Positions 37,136-49,259 of a stretch of 64,000 bases of DNA are shown one piece after another. The position numbers and the translations under genes were made by a program. Origin of the DNA: Bactrocera neohumeralis (taxonomy: Eukaryota; Arthropoda; Insecta; Diptera; Tephritidae). The notes beneath the pieces are model-generated. The model made no database searches. It saw nothing but the letters and a program-made list of their open reading frames with translations, and was not told the DNA's origin. Position 1 is the first letter of the stretch. Each line of letters begins with the position of its first letter. The DNA is taken from positions 22,694,635 through 22,758,634 of the forward strand of contig NC_065921.1 in NCBI RefSeq assembly GCF_024586455.1, read 5' to 3'.

Positions 37136-37500
37136 ATGGCGATGATGATCCGTTCCTACGACAGTCGGGTCCAAGTAATCGGAACGAACCTGGACTTTCA
37201 TCCAGTCAAAGACTGTCAACTCGGCATCATTCCCTGAACTTACTTCAAGAATGTTTTCTGTAGCTACAACAACAATATCATCTGAAAGGGAGACCTAAAA
37301 AGTTTTTGACCTAGTCCCCTTTGGGATGGTAAGGGTTAGCCATGTTGTCATCGACGTAATCTAACGGAAGGCCCAAGAAACGTGCTGTTTCGACGGGGTC
37401 GGACCAAACGGAGAGGGATGTTAGATGAATGGAGTTGGTGGGGCATGCAAAGAGGTGGCCAGTATCATGCGGAGAGTCATTTCACGTTTATGTAGATAAA
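37136..37500. mobile_element. Retrotransposon tail fragments
   Basis: 37150-37275 (CGACAGTCGGGTCCAAGTAA then CAACAACAATATC) matches the 3' tail of the LOA-type copy at 17700-17790. 37330-37480 appears to be a different LINE tail; its family is a guess. The two sit next to the RTE fragment, making a composite of at least three insertions. Confidence 0.4.
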
Positions 37501-39369
37501 AATCCGACTCCCCTCCGCTTACGTAGAACCGTCTGCCGTGGAAAGTGTAATTCTACTTATCATAACAGTCGCCCCCTCGCTTTAATTGACAATCTATGGT
37601 AAAAGCGATCTTAAAGTCTAGTGTAAATATTTCAATAACTATTTTTATGGTATTCTATGATTCCATCTTTACTTTGTAGTCCTAACCCAGTAACTATCCT
37701 CATCAGCGTAAAATACCAGTTAGTGTTCATAAAAAACTTTTTCATGATGAGCCTAATATTTATACGTAACTTAAGTTGCGTGTCTCCTATGTATGTGCCG
37801 CCAACTCACGTGCCACAATTATCTTTGCGAGATATTCCGCCATTCAATTTTAATTCCAAGGCGTTGATTCGTCACTGTAATTCGCTTTATTTCGCTTAAC
37901 GACTGTCATTTCCCTTTATGCCGACGCGTTTGTTTTGTTTTGTTTGGCTTAATTACTGTGGCGTGGTTTGGATTTACCACGGATTATTGCCACAAAAAGC
38001 GGATAATAAAGTGGGCCAAATGAAATTAACAAATATTTGAGTTTATGACTGGTCTACTACTTGCTTACTAACTTACATACTTACACATTTATGCGCAGAC
38101 TTTTGGCTTTTCAGCAGCTGTCCTCGACGGTTTATGGTTTGTCGTTTGTGTCTGTGGCTGAGTGGCTCGTGGTTTATGGCAGCGACATTGTGTGTGTGTG
38201 TGTGTGTGTAACTAATTATTTATAGTTGACGAAAACTTTTGCAATTATTGTGTTGATTAGCGATTACAGCGTGTTGAAGTTAATATTTTTGCTCGAGTAT
38301 TTGTTAATAATGGAGTTGTTTATACTTACTTATACATATTACATATATAATATAATTTAGTGAAATATTGTGTGTTAACAGAGTGTTTTATTGATTGTAG
38401 TTTAACATTTAGACGATATGGAAAAAATGTTTGCCTTTGATAGAAATTTCATTTGAAAAATCTTTTAACTAGTGGGAATTGGCGGGCTTGAGTCAAGGCC
38501 ACTGGAAATAACTAGGTTATATTGTCCAATTGTCCAAGGAGTTTTTCTTAATCTTTACACACCATTTACAGCTTTTTGATTTGCTGACAACTAATTATAA
38601 AGCAATTAGCGTATAAAATCCATTTTTAGACATGTGGAACCAAAATATTTGCATTTTTATGCATTCCACTTAGGTTCTAAATAAGACTTGACAGGAACAC
38701 AGCGTCTCTCTTATGCCTACTTGCCTGCACTTACTGCATGTATCGTCATTTCTAATTCCTATCCGGCTCGCATGTGATCCGAGTAAGTTGTATCGTCCTG
38801 CAGTCTTTTAGAGATCGTGTGAGTAAAACGAAGCCGTGCTTTTTTTTCGGAGTCTTTAATATGAATTTTTTGATCCTAAGGAACATTCTGATCCGTCTGT
38901 CAGCCTTTCCAAGTCAAATATGTACCGAAATACTTGTAGCTACATATCCTGTACTGCAAACTCATAACCTATTTCCCATATATATGGATCAGCTTTCCAG
39001 CATCGTAATATAATATATAAGAAGATGAGGTAAGGATATATTAGATTCGATGGCGGATCTAGGGATCTCAATTTTGACCACTATATGTAGTTCTATAGCC
39101 ATATAAATAGAAATCCAGTATCAAATCTTTTAAATCAGTAATTAAGAAGGAAGTGTCTGCACCTCTTCTTCTTCCAAACAATTTCTGCTGGCATCCGGTA
39201 AGATTCTCAATCTTACAGCGTGGGCGCCGTTATGTTATGTTAGATGGCTGAACGAAGATCGCACGTGGACTGCTATATGTAGAGCTTTGTGAAGCCATAA
39301 GAAGAACTTATGTGTTCGAACTTTTAAATTAGCAAAACGCTTTAGTAGGCAATGTCATGAGTCCTCTAG
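37501..39369. other. Non-coding stretch
   Basis: Mostly non-repetitive; a TG microsatellite lies at 38189-38210. 39180-39240 (ATCCGGTAAGATTCTCAATC) may be a small LINE tail piece. No gene recognised. Confidence 0.4.
38189..38210. repeat. (TG)n microsatellite
   Basis: Eleven TG units. Confidence 0.9.
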
Positions 39370-40345
39370 GTTCAGTCGTATTCTCGCAAATAATCACGTT
39401 TCCCCGGGTTATCTTAAGAACGCATATGGGAAGTGGGCTCTAAGCAGTTAAGATACACTTCAGATGCTTCTTGATGCTCACTTCTCGAACAATATGCCCT
39501 CTGGAGGGATATCTGGTTGGCACATATCTATGTGAATGGCATTAGACTGGGTTACATCCCGGACCTGGAGACGAGTTAGAGTTACGTTCATCCCGAAGAC
39601 TGCTAGGAGCTCCCACGTTATGGCAAAGGACTTTAGGCGCTTTTCCTCCTTCTTACTAAAAACTTTGTAGAGAGACTGTTGGACTGGTACATAAAGAGGC
39701 GCATTCCTAGAGACTATTTATCAGTAGCTTATGGTAAAGGCAAGTCAGTGGATACTGCCCTGCATACTATCGTGTCATTTCATGAGGAAGCCGTTAGGGT
39801 TAATGATGTTGCGACCTTCCTTGATATTAAGGGAGCTTTCAAAAGTCCTTCCGGAAGCAGTCGTTACTGCTTCGGACGATCTTGAGGTTAATTTAAACCT
39901 CATTATCACTCTTCTGTACGACAAAGTGATTGAAACTGAATAGGGCGACGCACGCGCTCCCACAAGGTGGAGTTCTCTCCCCTCTTATGAATCCTGGTAG
40001 TTAGCGACCTGCAGGGGTATCTCAGCGTCGTAACAAATTGGTAGATCAGAAGTGGTCTAGCCATCAACCCGCAAACCCGACTTGGTTTTATTTAATAGAA
40101 GATCTAAGATCTCGCTGCCGCAATTGGGAGACATCTGTCTGCAACCGGCGGATACAGTGAAATATCTAGGACTCAACCTGAATAGGAAGCTTCCATGGAA
40201 GCCGAATATCTAAGAAAGAGCAATAAAGACTTCTATTTTCTTATACTGTTGTAGAAAAACCATTGACAAAGGGTGGGGACTGTCACCGAAAGTGGTTCTT
40301 TGACTCTACGACACTATTGTGAAGCCCATTATCTTCTATTGTATA
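39370..40345 (+). mobile_element. LOA-type non-LTR retrotransposon fragment, reverse transcriptase
   Basis: The + strand, with frameshifts, runs through the region before the RT (VRVTFIPKTARSSHVMAKDF), SFLLKTL, then AYGKGKSVDTALHTIVSF and VATFLDIKGAFK (catalytic motif A). Next come LPQGGVLSPLL (motif B), ADTVKYLGLNLNRKLPWKPN and LYDTIVKPIIFYC. The YADD segment is disrupted. Its right end breaks just where the coding of the copies at 16740 and 42150 begins. Confidence 0.82.
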
Positions 40346-42149
40346 TAGTAGTAATAAATATATAATAAGTTTCATTTGGCTTAATGGTAAGACTACTTCC
40401 AATCGTCCAAGTGTTTACCATGCTGAGATATCCTTGCGTCGATTTGTTGTCGGTAATATATAAGATAAGGAGTTTTCGCCAAAAATTGTATATTAAAAAT
40501 AGTTGGTCCGACAAAAAGAAACTGTTTAAAATGCTTATCAGTTATTTTTTCTCTTCGTACCATCCTCCCCATGAAGCCATCGTCCTTTCACTTCTATATA
40601 AATTAAAATTTTGAAACTTAAGCAATTTATATTTTTATATTTATGTATGCGATTCAGCATGCTTTAATTTTCAACAAATTCTTTAAGCCTCATATAATCC
40701 TTCTTGGCATATTTGGTATGTATAGCGCCTTTAGCCCCAGTATATAGCTCATTTATCAGTTTAATGCCACACATTTGCGCCTTACAACGACTGTCATTGT
40801 GACAAATTAAAAATGCACGCGTCGCTTCTTATCCTTACGCACACACACACATCCACGCATGAGAACAAAATAAATACATGTAATCAACTACCACACACAC
40901 AAACATACACGCATGCATGCGCCTGACAGATTCATAACTTATTTTTGAGGCTTAAAGCAGAAAAAGAAAAAGCGCGCTTAAACACAAAATTATTACATGG
41001 AAAATACACACACACACATATACTATCGCAAAATGATACACATTGCAAATGAAGTGTGCTGAGCGGCGGCAAAAGAAGCGAATGCAAATGGAGAACGGCG
41101 CACGCGCAACGGATACCGCTGGTAGTTGCTGACCACAATGCAGACGAAACACGTAAACGCAATAAAGCAATAAATATCCAAATTTAACGCACTATTGTGC
41201 GCGGTAATTTGCTGCATGCAGTCGGCGACGCTGAAGGGCCACGGAGGGGACCTTAGTGTAATTGCAGCGAATCGCAAGGGTTGGCAGCTGGAAAAGGCAT
41301 AAAAATGCAATAAAAACAATAAAAAATGAGAAATGCGAACAAATAAGAAATATAAATACAGAATGCCTCGAGAATGAGCGGCAGCCAGCGTTTCATCCAC
41401 AGCACAACAATAAAAGAGCGTATGTATGTTTGTGCGTGTGTGTGGTTGGAGTTTTTTGTCCCCAGCGTATGGCTGCCCAAAAATCACCACATTTGTCAAC
41501 GTCATTTGATTGATGCAGCGAGCCATGCAAAGAGCCACTGTCCACTGCCGGCCAGCGCACTCCGTTATAATTTGCGAATCACACATTCACACAATCATAC
41601 ACACATATACATATACATATACTTATACAGCAGTGGAAGTCCATGGTGTGGTGCGATGCCTCGACATACGCATAATGCTGATGGCTCATAATGATAATGC
41701 TGATGATGGTGCTGGTGACGCTGTTGATGAGGCATTTATACGACTGAACGAGTGCGGAAATGCGTGCGCTGCCCAGAGGCCACAAAGGCGACGCTCTGGC
41801 TGCAGTAAGGGTGATTCGATTGTAAAATGGCACATAAAGCAAGCTCTGTGTGGGGTATTAAAGTTGCTAATACTTCGCTTTAAAGTCTGTGGCTCTATAT
41901 TCAGCTTCACACAATCGTGTGGATCCAAATATTACAATTTGACTTAAATCTTTTTTGCTTAGTTCCAACAAAATTCGAGTTTCGAGATAGATTCTATAGA
42001 GAGTTCGAAGAACTCCGCAGCAGTTCCCCTTTCACATTGCAGCCATCAGTGAACACTTAAATTGAGTTTCCGTAACTACCATTTGTCTTTTCGCTATTTC
42101 TTTGTCCTTCGGCAGAAGAATTGATACTTTGAGTAAAAATTTAGAAATT
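40346..42149. other. Non-coding stretch with single-copy core
   Basis: 40800-41930 is GC-richer and non-repetitive, with CA and TATACA microsatellites. It holds the longest unassigned frames in the window (187 codons, minus, 41023-41586; 145 codons, plus, 41510-41947). They overlap each other and have low-complexity segments, so I regard them as accidental. Confidence 0.4.
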
Positions 42150-43230
42150 TTGAAGGTTGGGAGTGAGGTCTCCCACCAAAAGTTATGCCTTGGCTATACG
42201 AAACCTTAGTTAAATCAATGCTGTCCTATAGTATAGTCTAGTTTTTTTTGCTGGGTGGGCGCTCGGTAGAGCCACACTTGCTAAACAGCTATAACGTTTT
42301 CAACGAGCTGCTCTCATTGTCATCAGTGGTGCACTGCGTATAACACGATGATACTTAAAACCCTTCTACATATAGCACCCGTAGACATAGCCGGCAAATG
42401 CATTGCTGTGAAGGTTACTATCAGACTCGTGAAAACCAGACACATTAAGGGTCTGAGAGAAAGACCTTACGAAACCCTGCCTTACTTCGATTGCACTTCT
42501 GATAACTTCGACCACTGTGTCGTGGAAATTATCCAGTCAAATATCTCTCAGGGATTACTTAACTGCAGAAGAGGCGGAGTGAGTGAGCTTAATGAGAAGG
42601 TCAGAGGTTGGATCTTCTGTCGGATACTCTCAATAAACGCTTATTTCAGACTGCCTGACCATTATAATGTTTTTCAAGCAGGAGTGACAGCCATTAAGGT
42701 AACAGCAGATGTACTTCTACGAAGTGTGACTTATTTTAGTAAGATATGCATCCACTCAGATAGTACAACTGTTGTGCAGACCTTCAGCTCGCTGACATTG
42801 AGCTCAAAGCTAGTCAACGGGTGCATCACCTCCCTCGGTGTCGCATCAAGCTACTTCCATATTAAACTTATCTGGGTGGCTGGCAACAGCGGAATCGGCG
42901 GAAACTGTAAAGCCAATGACATCGATAGAAAAAGCACCATTACCCGAATCCCATAAGGATGTGAACGAGAAAAGAGAACATCTGTCTTCGTGCACACGGG
43001 CGGTAGATCTATGGGCCATGCTCGAGCTTAGCAAGCGTTGATCAACATCTTGTGGGGTTGCAAAAGCCTTCTGACCCCGAGTGGAACAAATAGAGGTCTA
43101 TGTAACTTTAGCTCTTAGCACAGTTTACATGGCCGCAATCAATTGGCAATTGTAAACGTTTCAGGAAGAAACATTTAGACACTTTCACATTGGACACTGT
43201 TCAGTTTTCGCCAGACTAGGGATGAAGCAT
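42150..43230 (+). mobile_element. LOA-type non-LTR retrotransposon fragment: RT end and RNase H
   Basis: After decayed sequence resembling the RT thumb (LPPKVMPWLYETLVKSMLSY), an unusually long open frame (42348-42956) reads TLLHIAPVDIAGK, then RLPDHYNVFQAGVTAIKVTA, then ICIHSDSTTVVQTFSSL (RNase H Asp) and IKLIWVAGNSGIGGNCKAND. These are the RNase H blocks in order. The normal H in the PGHSGI-type motif is N here, so the nuclease would be impaired. It is 5'-truncated and lacks a recognisable tail. Confidence 0.85.
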
Positions 43231-45230
43231 CTAGATTGTCATATTTTTTACGAGCGCAGCAAATTGGCTGGAATAAATATTAGCTGCATCAATTAATTTT
43301 TGACAGCCTATAAGCGCTTTCTATATATACGCCATATTTTTTTACTTTCAAAAAATTAGTTAGTAAAATGAAGTGACAATCCTAAAATATAATAAAAATA
43401 TTAAACACCTCCATTGGTTTTACGAGCACAAAAAGCCGGTCTCAATTTATTAAAATAAACAAATTTAATTTACTTCAACCTCTATTTGAACCTTAAAAGA
43501 CATTTAAAGTTCTACACAAAAAACTTAAAAATATTTTGAGTTTACCTTTTAGCTAGTTCCAATTTCAAAATGCTAGAAAGAAATTAAAAATTCATGACAG
43601 TGTTCAGTGAAGATAGTTTTCTTTAAATTCAGAATATTTAATAAGCTATAAGCTTAGCTCAAAGCTTAGCTCAGTCAAAGTATCAGTAAATAATTAACGT
43701 TTTAATTAAACTATACACTCTTACAGCCTAAAAAGCTTAATCAATATGGGATGTACTAACATAACGGTACATTTTAAAGTCAGTCCACTAATTATCTATA
43801 AGCTTATAAATATTCCACCAGCCATTTTACTACTCATTTTATTTCTTTATTCACTTTAAAACACAACTGGATAGAGCCACATACCTTAAATGGCTAGCTA
43901 AGACACAGTACACAAAAACAACTAAAGCACAGAAAATGAGCACAAGGGAGAGTAAAAGAGAGAGAAAGTATGGTAAATTCGTAAATAAAAGATTTCATTA
44001 ACAAGAATTTAGATAAAAGTTAGTGCTGATGTTATCATTTAATATGGCATTACGGCATTAGGAGAATGTTGCCAGCGACGGTGACAGTTCTCACGCCAAC
44101 ACATATAAAACGGCGCTCGCCGGGCGATGGAAAGTCCCTCGCAGGAGGTCGCAAAACAGACCGTAATGAGCATAATAGCATGGACGAATGTTTATGTCTA
44201 TGTATTTGCGTGGCTTAGTATATAGAAAGGGTACTTTCATCATCTCCCTTTGGCGCTAGGAAGGGTTCATAATTACTTACATATGTATGTTATACTCACA
44301 TACAAAAGCCAACATGAACATGATTCTAAGCATTTCTACTAAATGTGAAATTTTTGGCCACATTTTGGGTGTAAAATAAGAAATTTCACTGATTTCCGGC
44401 AATTAATGATGCTCAGGGGGCTCATAAAGTGCCCGACTCGAATGGCAAATGGTGGGTAAGGCTCAAATATAAATATATATGTATATGTTTTGCTATGAAC
44501 ATAAACCTTAACGGTATTTTGTACAATATGTCGAAAGGTATATTATATAAGCTAAATTTGATATCATATCTGAAAGAAAGGGGACTGTATTGTGTACTAA
44601 ATGTTGTTGCTTGCTGGTGAAATAATTAAGTACGTTTAGTACATACTAACATACACCCTGAAGTAAGCCAAAAAATAATAATGTCTAGATTATGAGTTAA
44701 AATAAGCCTAAATACAGAGTATAAATATCCATGAGAGGAAGCTTTTTAGCTAAATTTTAAAAAGGTGTCGGTGAGTATAAAAGCTTTTGGAAAAAATCTA
44801 TTTCATTCCAAATACCATAACTTTGGAACCATTTGGGGTAATTTTTTTTATTACGGATTCTTGCAGAGCATAAAATCACTTCACTATCTCTGGGAGATTT
44901 CTTTCAATTCAAAAATCTATATATTTAAAATCGTTTAAAGTTTTCTTTAGGGTAAACATTTTGAATTTTTTAATTATTTTTTACATATTTGGACATAGCA
45001 TTGACTCTGTTCGGTTTATTTGCATATTGCCCTATCTGCACTTTGATGGTACATATATGTTAACCTCAAGTTAAGTTAGGTTAGGTAAATCGGCTAATTT
45101 TTCGTTAGGCCACGAATAATCTCACTTGGGCCGCTATTAATTATGGTGTGAAGCGAAACTGGGTTAACACTTAATTATCTGCATTATCTTAGTGAAGTAA
45201 ACACTTAAAATTTAAACAAAATAAAAAAAA
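43231..45230. other. Non-coding AT-rich stretch
   Basis: Mostly featureless. A TATAAAA at 44104-44110 is followed by a GC-rich segment but no initiator at the right distance. 45085-45180 carries GTTAGGTTAGG-like and GGGCCGCTATTAATTA sequence that may be a dispersed repeat. No gene supported. Confidence 0.4.
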
Positions 45231-45300
45231 TCGAAGTGAAGTCGGGATTCAGATCCTTGGTATGACCTTCTTGCCGACCACTGCTACGCTAGTTCTGGGA
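45231..45300 (-). ncRNA. tRNA-like (SINE-type) Pol III promoter remnant
   Basis: On the minus strand TAGCGTAGCAG (45291-45281) fits the A-box consensus TRGYNNANNNG, and GGATCTGAATCC (45256-45245) is close to a B-box with one extra base. The spacing is normal for a tRNA gene. A run of eight T (minus strand, 45230-45223) follows as a Pol III stop. It does not fold into a clean cloverleaf by eye, so a tRNA-derived SINE or tRNA pseudogene is more likely than a working tRNA. Confidence 0.3.
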
Positions 45301-45310
45301 TATAACTTGG

Positions 45311-45754
45311 CTATTGCGGCTTTATGCAGTTGAACCGACCGATTTGGCCCTGGTACCGGCCGGCATCTGAGCATGACGGTGGCGTTCCCGGATTGCTTAA
45401 TAGCATCTCCAGCTTGTCAGCGTAGCTGTTACCCACTTCTATTAAGCTCTGATTTTTTCCTTCGGGATCACTCACATCCGCCACTCGGCCTTTTGACTTA
45501 CGGCTATACCTCTTCAGCTGATCTCTGTCTTCTGGCGTTTCTGGCGCTTTTAGCTTGAAATTGGCTTGAAACATTTTATCATCATCATTAGTTGGCGGTT
45601 GTAGCTGTATCCTTCTGAGAAAGTAGGCAGCACGATGCTTCTCCGTATATCTTGCCCCAGCTGTGTCATCAACCTTAAAAATAGACCATTCTTTGACAGA
45701 TGCACTACTACCAACTTTTGGAATCTCCTCTCCCTCGCTGCTTTGTAACCATAC
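45311..45754 (-). CDS. Unassigned open frame, 147 codons, possible transposon or exon fragment
   Basis: The minus-strand frame stays open from just after a stop at 45757-45755 to the stop at 45311. It has a single in-frame ATG at 45574 that leaves 87 residues. The product is hydrophilic and lysine/aspartate rich, with segments EKHRAAYFLRRIQLQ, KMFQANFKLKAPETPED and SYADKLEMLLSNPGT. I recognise no domain. It lies directly 5' of the tRNA-like remnant on the same strand. It could be the 3' coding end of an unrecognised mobile element or an exon of a gene on that strand. Confidence 0.25.
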   Translation of the reverse strand, partial: VWLQSSEGEEIPKVGSSASVKEWSIFKVDDTAGARYTEKHRAAYFLRRIQLQPPTNDDDKMFQANFKLKAPETPEDRDQLKRYSRKSKGRVADVSDPEGKNQSLIEVGNSYADKLEMLLSNPGTPPSCSDAGRYQGQIGRFNCIKPQ

Positions 45755-46295
45755 TTAGACTACAAGGTTTACCTCCGGCTACCGCTGATGTTATTGCCTT
45801 CTATGCGCTAGGCTTAGCTTCAGCTCCAAAGTTAGTATCAACCTTCGCATCTAAAAGAAACTTCGCTCCAGTCGAGCTCGTTGAAAATGCTGTTTTCTTA
45901 TTAGAAAACCTAGTTAGTTCCTTTTAGCTTTTTTCGATGAGAGTCGGACTTTTTTACCACCTGACTATTGAACTTGGTAGATATTACGAATTATCAATAA
46001 TATCGCATTATATTGCAGTACCTAAATGATTTGATATAATTTACAACAACAATAAGTAATGTATCTGAAGATACAAATATATCACACGCCTTGACAAATA
46101 CACGGTACACATGTATATTTGCACATATGTAAGTATCCTAAACTTAAAGTTGTTCCACGACCATGTGAGAGGGTCACAAATAAGCCATAAATTTGCATTC
46201 CAACAATTGACAATTTTCTAAGCTTAAATCTTCCAACCGTTTACCTTCCACATTTGGGTCTTTCAATTGGCCTAACTGCTGCCCACAAGCCGATA

Positions 46296-46329
<34 letters not shown>

Positions 46330-46872
46330 GTTTATGGCGCTACGTACATTTATATAATGTTTCCCTTTTTCTTCTTCATTACACACAATTTTCAATGTTC
46401 GGTTGCAACAACTAAGTCCCAACTTCAACTGGCGCTCGGCACCATTTCACAACTACTTGGCACCAACAGCGTACACAAACACTCAACCTCCCTCAAAGGG
46501 CAGGGAGGGGTTAGCAAAGTATTGTCATTTTGTGTGCCCCGGAAACGACAATGCTTGGTGGCATTAGCGTTGGCCAATGCTGGTGGTTTTGCTGTTGTAA
46601 ATACCCTTGCTTTTACTACCTGTGGTTCGAGGTTTAGTTGATATTGTTGTTGTAATACCTCATGTTCGGTCACAATGGCAGCAATAGCGTTAAAACATGC
46701 GTTAACAGGCGCACAGTGGGAAAATTTCAAGCGAATTTATTTTCACATGAAAATAGAACATAGATATTTTGTCGAGAGAACCTAAAGAACACTTGATCCA
46801 TTGCAGCATCTTGTCCGACCTCTTTGACATCTTGAATAATAGTAACCTCTAGCAATAGATGTCAATTAGCTA
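45755..46872. other. Non-coding stretch
   Basis: AT-rich to 46160, then a CA microsatellite, then a GC-moderate patch (46390-46730) with overlapping frames of about 100 codons on both strands that resemble nothing known. Confidence 0.4.
46297..46326. repeat. (CA)n microsatellite
   Basis: Fifteen perfect CA units. Confidence 0.95.
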
Positions 46873-46995
46873 ACACCTTTACAATATTTACTTTGATCGG
46901 TCAGTTTGTATGGCAGTCATATGCTATAGTGGTCCGATATCGGTGTTGAGAAATTTCCTGGTAAGATCGATTTCTTAAAAACTCAGCGACGAGTT
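46873..46995 (-). mobile_element. Fragment of the ATACCCT-type dispersed element
   Basis: The reverse complement contains CCGATATCGGACCACTATAG followed by TGCCATACAAACTGACCGAT, matching the interior of the element at 26794-27236 (about 27010-27190). Only the middle is present, without either terminus. Confidence 0.6.
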
Positions 46996-47034
46996 CATAT
47001 ACATATATACTACAGACAGGCCAATTAGAGATTC

Positions 47035-47755
47035 TACTGTAGCCAGGTCCTTCTCCACCTGAACTTACCAACGGAGGGAGGTCTTCCTCTTTCTCTGCTT
47101 CCCCCGGCGTGTATTGCGTCGAACACTTTTACAGCTGGCACGTTTTCATACATTCGGACACCTTGACGTAGCCAGCGTACCAGCTGTCTTTTAATTCTCT
47201 GAACTATGTCAACGTCGTCGTACATCTCGTAGAGCTTATCGTTTCATCGAATGCGATATTCGCCGTTACCAGTGTGCAAAGGACTATAAATCTTCAGCAA
47301 AACCTTTCTCTCGAAAACTCATAACGTCGACTCACCAGGTGTTATCATCGCCCAAGTCTCTGCACCATATATCAGAACGGGAATAGTGAGTGACTTATAG
47401 AGTTTGGTTTTTGTTCGTTGAGAGAGGACTTTACTACTCATTTTCCTACTCAGTCCGAAGTAGCACATGTTGGCAAGAGTTATTCTGCGTTGGATATCGA
47501 GGCAAACGCACCTGTTGCTGTTAATACTGGTTTCAAGATAGACGAAAATATCTACGACTTCGAAGTTATGACTGTCAACAGTGACGTGCATAGGTGCGAG
47601 CGCGACGATTGTTTTTTTGAAGACTTAAGATATTTCATTTTGCCCTCTTCTCTCTCTTCCTCTTCCTCTCCTCTTCTTTCTTCAAACTGGAGAAAGCGGA
47701 ATAAACGACCGGGTTTTTATGACCAATGATATCGATGTCATCAGCGCACGCCAGA
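47035..47755 (-). mobile_element. RTE-type retrotransposon fragment, ORF2 C-terminal part
   Basis: Read on the minus strand: VDSHNFEVVDIFVYLETSIN, then RRITLANMCYFGLSRKM, KVLSQRTKTKLYKSL, TIPVLIYGAETWAMITPGES, then after a frameshift YDDVDIVQRIKRQLVRWL and VPAVKVFDAIHAGGSRERGR. This is one of the best preserved of the seven RTE copies but still carries stops and a frameshift, and it lacks its RT core and 3' tail. Confidence 0.85.
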
Positions 47756-49259
47756 TGTGTTCTTTTCATTGAAGCCTTCGATCAGATGTTTTTTGGCTAT
47801 TCAGAGCATACTTGAGAGAACTCTCCTCACTTTCGTGAACTTCTACACATGGCTTCATCAATGTTCCAATTCATTAAAGGTGTTTCCTTGTATGTGATCT
47901 CTAACTATATTTTGTTCAAGATACCAGCAAATCTTTCAAAAACATAGCGCATACTTCAAAACTGCAGTAGAAATTGGGACTAGTTTCCGGAGAAAACTCG
48001 AAAAATGTAAAAGAAATACTTAGAAAAAATTGTAGTCTTTATTTTCATGCTAAAAGCCTGGAAATATAAAAATTTCACTATAGAAATGCTTGCACCGACC
48101 CACTGTCCTCCGCTTACCCATCAACGCGCATTATGCCCGTTCAACGCAGGAAACAGGTACGAACAAACGAGCGGCCGAACGAGTGAATCACAATAACATT
48201 AACTTGGTTAGGGGCTGCCATTGTGCGTTGTGTATGAAATGTTTGTGAAATACTTTCCGGCCACTGCGCCAACAGAAGACAACATTTTACAATTGCAACA
48301 AAAGCAACAACAACGCCAACACCAAAGAAATAGCAAACAAGTGACACAAAACCAACAACATCAACAACATGGTAAAACAAATGAACCTGAAACGTATTTT
48401 GGGTTTGTCTCTGCGGGTATTGTGTCTTCGCCGTTGCTGCTGTTGTTGTTGTGCTAGTGTGCGGACATTGATTTTGCCTGGAGTGTGCTTGGAAATATTA
48501 GTACCAACTCCTATAAGTATACAAGTGTGTGTATGTGTTGTTTGTATGTGCATCTCTGTGCCGATAACGCAGTTCAGTGCGTTTAAACACGGAACACGGA
48601 GAACACCTTGACTCACGCCCACCTTTTGTTGTTGTGCTCATTTTGCTTCGTTTTTTGTTTTGTTTTTGTCCAAAATATTTCTACAAAAATGTCGTTTTGT
48701 CTTGCTGAAGTTTTGTTTATGCGTTTCGGATGTGAAGTGGCAACCGCTAACAATGTTCCGGGGCCAGCATTACACCAACCAGCAACCACACACTCGCACA
48801 CGCACAAACTTTAGAATCTGGGGCTTGCATGCATAGGAGGTGTACTATTGACAAAAAAAATAGCAACAATAATCTATTATCTCTCTACGCCTGTGCCGGG
48901 CGGCGGTCAAGCGCGCTAGATTTATGTATTTAGGAAATTAAACATCCTGTCCGCGAACACAAATTCAAAGATCCATTCCAATGCATATGTGTCCGTGTAG
49001 TTAATATTCATTTAAATGCATTTTCATTTTCTTTGGCGTTTAAGGTTTTTTTGGAAATTTTCAATTGGTGAATAGTAATTTCAATTTTCAATTTCAATTC
49101 ACATAGTTCGTCAATGTTACTCATACGTCATGGTTATTATAAAAATTACTCATACGCCGTGGCTTAATATGTTTTAGAGATTTGTGAGGCTTTGAGTTGA
49201 ATTGGTCAAAATATTAACCTAATGAATGACTGTCTCGCTGAAACTGTTTACTAGCTATT
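47756..49259. other. Non-coding stretch with single-copy core
   Basis: 48100-48820 is GC-richer, with CAA-rich and GTG-rich low complexity that generates Gln-rich and Leu/Cys-rich frames on opposite strands. The remainder is AT-rich. No gene supported. Confidence 0.4.

Noticed and set aside
44104..44140. TATAAAA box followed by GC-rich sequence as a promoter
   Set aside because: No initiator at about +30 and no coding or splice signals downstream.
48221..48622. Gln-rich and Leu-rich frames on opposite strands
   Set aside because: They mirror each other across CAA/TTG low complexity; no start context or domain.
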